A stretch of 64,000 nt of DNA from the NCBI GenBank assembly GCA_964645775.1, contig CAZYBU010000016.1, positions 5,369 to 69,368 on the forward strand. The letters run 5' to 3'. The position numbers were made by a program, and so were the translations under genes. The notes under the pieces were generated by a model, which did no database searches, was not told the origin of the DNA, and was given only the letters and a program-made list of their open reading frames with translations. The DNA comes from CAZYBU01 sp964645775 (GTDB lineage: Bacteria > Spirochaetota > UBA4802 > UBA5550). Positions 59,678 to 64,000 of this stretch are shown in pieces; the first letter of the stretch is position 1; every line of letters begins with the position of its first letter.

Positions 59678-60811
59678 ATGAGGGTCTGTCTCTCGATACT
59701 TATCTTTTTTCTTACGACTTTTTCCCTTTTTGCTGACGCGGTCTTTCTTACTGACGGCAAGGTCCTGGAGGGTACGATTCAGAAATGGACCGGGAACCGC
59801 ATACATATGAATACGGGTGAAAAGATCGTTATTGTTTCACAGAACAGGGTTACCCGTATCACCCGGGATAACCGGTACAAAAAAAAGATATTCATCCACA
59901 GGAAAAACGGTCCGACCCTGCATGCCCATATTGTTGAGGAACAACCCGGTTATGTAATTGTGCGCGAGGACCTCCAGGAACCCGGGGAGAAGAGAATAGA
60001 GCGCGGGGATATTCTCTCAATATCCAGCACGCCGGATGATAAGGATTTGGCCGGACGTTTTACCAATCACCTGGGCGCGCGTCTCGGCCTTTCCATGAAT
60101 GGTGCGGATATGCCTTCCGCTGTTTCTCCTGAGATGGCGTGGAATCTGGAACCGCTCTTCTTTCAGCTCTATTACTATCATCGCCGGTTCGATATAGATT
60201 TTACCTGGATGCCCCGGGTTCGCAGGTACTGGCAGAACTACAAGGCCCAGGAGAGTGAACAGGCATCATTGGACAACGATGAAAAGTACCGATCCGTTTC
60301 CGATTATTCACGCCTGACCACAACGATTTATTTTTTTCGAAAACTTAATTTGAGTATGGGTGCTACCCTGGGACACGTATATCACAGGGCTGATAAATTA
60401 CGGTCAAATAATCCATCCACTGTGACCGTTGAGTATTCCTCATTGAGATACCAGGCTGTTGCCGCCGGAATAACATGGAAATTTCTGGAGAGGTTTCGTG
60501 TCGGCTGGGAACTTTATATTCCCTATAGAAAGGAAATTGAATACAAGGATACTATGGTAATGGCAATGTTTAGTGACCAAACCTGGATTAGACTCAATAT
60601 GAGACATCCTTTGCCTGGTTTAGCTCTATTCTTTACCGCTTTTATTTTCGAGAATATATCATTAGAAGTCGGTCATCAGTTCTTTGTCTACGATATGAAG
60701 ACCAAGAGCGTAAAGGGAGGGGCTCCGGTTAATCCTTTCGGACAGAAGCTTCGTGTTTTCAGTCACAGGGTTACGTTCAGCATGGGGTACGGTTTTGATC
60801 TGCAGAGATAA
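59678..60811 (+). CDS. Tandem outer-membrane barrel paralogue 1, with N-terminal beta domain
   Basis: The protein has 377 residues. A signal peptide (RVCLSILIFFLTTFSLFAD) is followed by a small beta-rich domain (about 20-115) opening AVFLTDGKVLEGTIQKWTGN, like SH3/Sm-type modules. The rest is a beta-barrel with ENISLEVGHQFFVYDM and a last strand YGFDLQR ending in aromatic and charged residues. Signature strands shared with the next two genes are NLEPLFFQLYYY, FTAFIFENISLE and RVTFSMGYGFDL. It is the first of three tandem paralogues, spaced by 10 bases or overlapping. The family is not recognised. Confidence 0.78.
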   Translation: MRVCLSILIFFLTTFSLFADAVFLTDGKVLEGTIQKWTGNRIHMNTGEKIVIVSQNRVTRITRDNRYKKKIFIHRKNGPTLHAHIVEEQPGYVIVREDLQEPGEKRIERGDILSISSTPDDKDLAGRFTNHLGARLGLSMNGADMPSAVSPEMAWNLEPLFFQLYYYHRRFDIDFTWMPRVRRYWQNYKAQESEQASLDNDEKYRSVSDYSRLTTTIYFFRKLNLSMGATLGHVYHRADKLRSNNPSTVTVEYSSLRYQAVAAGITWKFLERFRVGWELYIPYRKEIEYKDTMVMAMFSDQTWIRLNMRHPLPGLALFFTAFIFENISLEVGHQFFVYDMKTKSVKGGAPVNPFGQKLRVFSHRVTFSMGYGFDLQR

Positions 60812-60821
60812 ACATAGAACC

Positions 60822-61943
60822 GTGAAGACAGCGTTGGGATTATTACTGATGTCAATGATTCTGCCGGGCATTCTGCGGGCTGACGGAGTCTTTTTACGGG
60901 ACGGAAGTGTCAAACCGGGCAGTATTATCAGAGATACCGGAGCTGTGGTTGAAATTGAACATGATGGAATACGTCAAACCTATAAGCGTAACGAGATACT
61001 TCGGGTCCTTTATGGAGACCGCTATAAGGCAAAAGTGTATATATATATGGAGAAAGGCCGTCCCCTTCATGTCCATATAGTGGGTGAGACCCGTGAATAC
61101 TATATAGTCCGATCCAGGCTCTCATCCGCTGCCGAGAAAGAGATATCTAAAGAAAAAGTGGTCCTGGTTACCGAAAAACGAAACAGAAGGATTGAGCGGA
61201 AGGGGAGGTCCCCCTTTGAAAATCAGATCGGTATCCGCCTTGGTGTATCGATGCAGGCAGGAGATGTTCCGAATGCGGTAACACCAGAGGTTAACTGGAA
61301 CCTGGAACCTCTGTTCTTTCAGCTTTATTACTATGAACGCTGGCTGGAGGTGGACTTTGCCTGTATGCCCCGAATAAAACGATTCTGGCAGAACTATACA
61401 TATACGGAAGACGTATTAGACACATTTGATTTTGAAGGTGATTCAACAAGCGATCTTTACCAGATCAGAATAACGGGTTACCCCTTTCGCATGTTTAACC
61501 TGAATCTCGGTTTCAATTTCGGTTTTTATCATTACAGGGTCGACTGGTTCAGAACGGATAATAGTTCCACAGTGGCGAGTGTTGAGTATTCCAGATTTCT
61601 GTATTCGGCCTTTCAAACGGGCGTTACCTGGCGTTTTCTGAAACGATTCCGAATCTCCCTCGATGTGATCATCCCTGTTAAGAAATTACTTACATACAGG
61701 GATGTAGATGCTCACGATAACTATATCCATTTTAAGCAGAATCATCCTCTGCCCGGTCTTCTCTTTGTATTTACCGCCTATGTTTATAAAAACCTCTCCC
61801 TGGAGGCGGGGTATCAATTTCTAGTATACGATTACAAATTTTACCGTGATGTGGAAGGCTCATCTGTTAATCCCTTCGGTCCCAATCTGAAGGTATATTC
61901 ACATAGAATATCTTTGGCTATAGGATACGGTTTTGACCTGTAA
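60822..61943 (+). CDS. Tandem outer-membrane barrel paralogue 2, with N-terminal beta domain
   Basis: The protein has 373 residues from the GTG at 60822; the ATG at 60849 is an alternative and the ribosome site is weak. Signal peptide VKTALGLLLMSMILPGILRAD. It is homologous along its whole length to the previous gene: GVFLRDGSVKPGSI, KAKVYIYMEKGRPLHVHIVG, NLEPLFFQLYYYERWLEVDF, FVFTAYVYKNLSLEAGYQFL and a final AIGYGFDL. Divergence between the two is large, so the duplication is old. The last bases overlap the third copy's possible TTG start. Confidence 0.78.
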   Translation: MKTALGLLLMSMILPGILRADGVFLRDGSVKPGSIIRDTGAVVEIEHDGIRQTYKRNEILRVLYGDRYKAKVYIYMEKGRPLHVHIVGETREYYIVRSRLSSAAEKEISKEKVVLVTEKRNRRIERKGRSPFENQIGIRLGVSMQAGDVPNAVTPEVNWNLEPLFFQLYYYERWLEVDFACMPRIKRFWQNYTYTEDVLDTFDFEGDSTSDLYQIRITGYPFRMFNLNLGFNFGFYHYRVDWFRTDNSSTVASVEYSRFLYSAFQTGVTWRFLKRFRISLDVIIPVKKLLTYRDVDAHDNYIHFKQNHPLPGLLFVFTAYVYKNLSLEAGYQFLVYDYKFYRDVEGSSVNPFGPNLKVYSHRISLAIGYGFDL

Positions 61944-62781
61944 GAGAATATATATAATTCTGTTAAGAATGACAGCAGTACTGTTTCTCACGCTTGCACT
62001 TGTCAGACCTGTCTTTTCAGATAATAAAGATAAGGAGTCGTCGCGTTTTAATGGAAATATTGGATTTCGCCTGGGCCTCTCAATGAATTCAACAGATATG
62101 CCCTCCGTGGTTGACCCGGAGGTGACCTGGTCCCTTGAGTCTCCCTGGATTCAGCTATACTATTACGGGAAATGGTTCGAAGTCGATCTGGTCTGGCTGC
62201 CGCCCCTTTCCCGATTATGGCAGAGTTTTGAAGATGTTTACACATACAATAGCTATAATATAATGGGTTCACCTGAAGATGTCAGCGGTTATTCACGCGT
62301 TGCTGTTACAGGATATCCTTTTATGGTATTTGACCTTAACCTGGGGATGACCCTGGGGCACCTACATCATCAAGTTCAATGGCTCAAAACAGATAATCCT
62401 GCGAGCTCTGGTGACAAAGAATTCTCACGTTATCAGTACCAGTCTCTTCTGCTGGGTGTCACCTGGCGTTTCAGGGACAGGTTCAGGATCGCACTAGACC
62501 TTACCATACCCTACAAGTTGGGATTTACCTATCGAGACGTATTCAATGGTATTCGACACATAGTGTATGAAAGAAGAAAAATAATTCCAGGAGTCAGCTT
62601 CACCTTTACGGCTTTTATCATAAAGAATCTTTCCCTTGAAGCAGGTTACCAGCTGTTCGTATACGATATGAAAGAAGATACGAATTTCACAGGGACTGTT
62701 AATTCTCACTTCGGTACCCGCATACGCTTCTACAGCCACCGAATCACCTTTGCCGTGGGGTACGGGTTTAATTTGAAGTAA
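61933..62781 (+). CDS. Tandem outer-membrane barrel paralogue 3, lacking the N-terminal domain
   Basis: The protein has 282 residues if read from the TTG at 61933 (AGGATACGG upstream), or 270 from the ATG at 61969. A signal peptide (TAVLFLTLALVRPVFSD) leads straight into the barrel; the roughly 90-residue N-terminal domain of copies 1 and 2 is absent. Shared barrel strands are GFRLGLSMNSTDMPSVVDPE, SLESPWIQLYYYGKWFEVDL, FTAFIIKNLSLEAGYQLFVYDM and HRITFAVGYGFNLK. A broken copy of its last 65 to 75 bases lies beyond the higBA module. Confidence 0.78.
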   Translation: MTCKRIYIILLRMTAVLFLTLALVRPVFSDNKDKESSRFNGNIGFRLGLSMNSTDMPSVVDPEVTWSLESPWIQLYYYGKWFEVDLVWLPPLSRLWQSFEDVYTYNSYNIMGSPEDVSGYSRVAVTGYPFMVFDLNLGMTLGHLHHQVQWLKTDNPASSGDKEFSRYQYQSLLLGVTWRFRDRFRIALDLTIPYKLGFTYRDVFNGIRHIVYERRKIIPGVSFTFTAFIIKNLSLEAGYQLFVYDMKEDTNFTGTVNSHFGTRIRFYSHRITFAVGYGFNLK

Positions 62782-62810
62782 ATAAATTTTTTCAAGCATT
62801 TGTTCCGCTG

Positions 62811-62975
62811 CGCTCAGGAACGTCTCTGACCCCGACGTGTCGGGACTTATGTCGGGAGGCACAGCCGAGAGACCCCCCTCTGATGCGAAGTCAATTCCCC
62901 CCATGGCTTGTACTGATCGTGAGTATGGAAAGTGTCTGAAAGAAGAGCCGGGCGCAGAGAAAAGGTATAAAGACA
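62811..62975. other. Non-coding stretch after the barrel genes
   Basis: The gap 62782-62975 has no supported gene. It contains a hairpin (TGTTCCGCTGCGCTCAGGAACG, arms GTTCC/GGAAC) and CCCGAC...GTCGGG inverted repeats near 62832-62856. The GTTCCGC hairpin resembles the repeats at 57993-58073. Confidence 0.35.
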
Positions 62976-63260
62976 TCAAACCTTTTGAAAAGGCTTCACC
63001 TGAATTTTCTTTTTCTCAGATTCCCAGATATCCAGTTTCATCTGCATATTCAACCAGCTCTCAGAGGATGTACCCGTTGCCCGGCCAATGCGCACGGCCA
63101 TGTCCGGACTGAGAGAAGCTTTTTCATTGATCAGCTCAGAGAGGGTCTTGCGGGACACTCCCAGATAGCGTGCCGCTTCTGTAACGGTCATACCCAGCGG
63201 AATCAACACATCTTCTTTCAACAGGACCCCTGGATGAGTCGGTTTACGTTTGGATTTCAT
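62976..63260 (-). CDS. higA: HigA-type antitoxin
   Basis: The protein has 94 residues. It opens KSKRKPTHPGVLLKEDVLIPLGMTV and has a Cro/XRE helix-turn-helix (TVTEAARYLGVSRKTLSELINEKASLS, about 25-51), then MAVRIGRATGTSSESWLNMQ. This is the HigA pattern: DNA-binding antitoxin that also represses its operon. It follows the toxin gene (nine bases apart), the higB-higA order. The 3' end is probably untouched. Confidence 0.93.
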   Translation of the reverse strand: MKSKRKPTHPGVLLKEDVLIPLGMTVTEAARYLGVSRKTLSELINEKASLSPDMAVRIGRATGTSSESWLNMQMKLDIWESEKKKIQVKPFQKV

Positions 63261-63269
63261 GATTAACCT

Positions 63270-63548
63270 CTAATGATAATCCCTGTAGTCAACGATGAAG
63301 GCGTCTCCTTTTTCGAAGGAAAAAGTCACACGCCAGTTGCCGGTTACCCATACAGACCAGATATCCTTTTCTCTGCCCGATAACCTGTGAAGTCTGAATC
63401 CGGGAAGGGACATGTCCTTAACAGAATCGGAAGCGTCAAGGCGGTCTAAAATCCTTGAGAGCTTGCCGGCATGTTCAGGAATGATCCCTTTTTTACTGCC
63501 GGTATGATAGAAAATCTCAAGTCCTTTGTGCTTGAAAGATCTAATCAT
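63270..63548 (-). CDS. higB: HigB-type toxin (RelE superfamily)
   Basis: The protein has 92 residues. HigB is a ribosome-dependent mRNA endonuclease. The opening MIRSFKHKGLEIFYHTGSKKGI and the catalytic-region GFRLHRLSGREKDIWSVWVTGNWRVTF (about 50-76), with the later DAFIVDYRDYH, match the family. The ATG is almost at the expected transcription start, since the promoter -10 box is only six bases upstream, so the mRNA may be leaderless. It forms an operon with higA downstream. Confidence 0.93.
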   Translation of the reverse strand: MIRSFKHKGLEIFYHTGSKKGIIPEHAGKLSRILDRLDASDSVKDMSLPGFRLHRLSGREKDIWSVWVTGNWRVTFSFEKGDAFIVDYRDYH

Positions 63549-63553
63549 GCCAT

Positions 63554-63582
63554 AATGTAACTTATGACGTTACGGGTGTCAA
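63554..63582 (-). promoter_or_regulatory. higBA promoter with operator
   Basis: On the minus strand TTGACA (63582-63577), 17 bases, TACATT (63559-63554). The inverted repeat GTAAC-TTATGAC-GTTAC (63557-63573) lies across the spacer and -10 box, a natural site for HigA repression. Confidence 0.7.
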
Positions 63583-63727
63583 CCCTGAATCAATCAGGCC
63601 AGGCCCCATTTTCCCCTCTGGGCTGGTCAGTTGCCCTTCGCGGGAAAACCGCACGTAGGGTTTAGCGGGGCCGGCATTATCAAAATATCCTGTCTTTGTC
63701 CGCAGGAGCATATCCTGTGGCATTTAT

Positions 63728-63792
63728 CACTTCGGTACTTCTACAGCCACCGCGTAACCTTTGCCGAGGGGTACGGGTTTAATCTGAGGTAA
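63728..63792 (+). pseudogene. 3'-end fragment of a barrel paralogue, frameshifted
   Basis: These 65 bases match the last 75 bases of barrel paralogue 3 (62707-62781) with a 10-base deletion and six substitutions. The shared run covers the end of the gene including the stop codon (HFGT...FYSHRVTFAEGYGFNLR in register after the deletion). The deletion breaks the frame, and no body of a gene is visible upstream; instead higBA lies between the two copies. Confidence 0.75.
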
Positions 63793-64000
63793 GGGCTTGA
63801 GTTCTTTCCCTTTCGTCGCGGGTTCTGATTGTATCAGGATCAGTCTGTTCCTTCGTTTCGACAACGTCGAGAAGGAAGGGCCCCCTGTGCATCAGCAACA
63901 GTTATGTAGAGATTATCTTAAAAAAAACTTGCAGTTTATTGTTTATTGAGATATACGTTCTTTCGTGAGAGCCCCGCAATACATAGGAGCAATTATAACC
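63793..64000 (+). other. End-of-window intergenic region with candidate promoter
   Basis: No gene is supported from 63549 to 64000 apart from the barrel fragment. TTGCAG (63929-63934), 17 bases, TATACG (63952-63957) is a moderate promoter candidate reading rightward to a gene outside the window. CCTTC and GAAGG arms near 63851-63879 form a small hairpin. Confidence 0.35.

Noticed and set aside
1..64000. tRNA, rRNA, CRISPR array or insertion sequence
   Set aside because: No cloverleaf, no rRNA sequence, no regularly spaced repeats and no transposase were seen on either strand.

Overview
The window is a contiguous piece of a bacterial chromosome with a moderately G+C-rich coding style. Genes are dense and mostly packed into translationally coupled operons. 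The host is diderm: there are signal-peptide beta-barrel proteins, lipoproteins with clear lipoboxes, and an OmpA-type peptidoglycan-binding domain. It is probably an anaerobe or facultative anaerobe, given the anaerobic glycerol-3-phosphate dehydrogenase GlpABC, [NiFe]-hydrogenase maturation genes, polyferredoxins and a radical-SAM enzyme. A YjfB-type motility protein, a large chemoreceptor and several lineage-specific lipoproteins and barrels make a free-living spirochaete (Spirochaetota) my best guess. That is inference; no rRNA is present to settle it.

Layout. (1) 1-13760: a division and cell-wall (dcw) cluster: mraZ (cut by the window edge), rsmH, an ftsL-like gene, murE, murF, mraY, murD, ftsW, murG, murC, an ftsQ-like gene, ftsA and, behind its own regulated-looking promoter, ftsZ. 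ftsI, murB and ddl are missing from their usual places. (2) 13800-22582: candidate peptidoglycan recycling, with amgK-murU (MurNAc to UDP-MurNAc), a NamZ/DUF1343 N-acetylmuramidase without signal peptide and a sodium:solute symporter. These lie around a PD40-OmpA envelope protein, a small barrel, a REC-ATPase regulator and an exported protein of unknown role. (3) 22672-29542: MgtE, then a promoter-led redox operon: DUF6599, DUF362, a NapH-NapG-like polyferredoxin fusion, an exported aldo/keto reductase and a small membrane protein. (4) 29635-31426: an A+T-richer two-gene unit, an AAA ATPase plus a DUF4276-like TOPRIM protein, which is a candidate defence system. (5) 31509-40701: FecR protein, lipoproteins, cyclophilin, SEC-C protein, YjfB, PlsC, YjbQ, TatD, TcdA, an M30-like metalloprotease, and a CIRCE-controlled thioredoxin/glutaredoxin-groES operon. 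(6) 40796-50275, mostly minus strand: a chemoreceptor with a cysteine-rich insertion, two small membrane proteins, and glpA-glpB-glpC with a PanE-like reductase, with a divergent radical-SAM gene. (7) 50322-57881: a nucleotidyltransferase/small-protein pair, a TDT-family transporter, a metal-chelate binding lipoprotein, a NarL-type two-component system, and hypB-hypA-hypC with a hydrogenase maturation protease. (8) 58237-64000: a lipoprotein, three tandem barrel paralogues, a higBA toxin-antitoxin module, and a 65-base broken copy of the end of the third barrel gene on the far side of higBA.

How it fits together: the Mur ligases, MraY and MurG build lipid II; FtsW, FtsQ, FtsA and FtsZ use it at the septum. 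AmgK/MurU can feed recovered MurNAc back as UDP-MurNAc, the substrate of MurC. Beyond genes, the window carries a strongly repeated 10-base word (GATAGTTATC, eight plus-strand copies and one minus), a palindrome in the ftsZ promoter spacer, a CsoR-like operator at 52311, and a structured non-coding stretch at 53629-53760.
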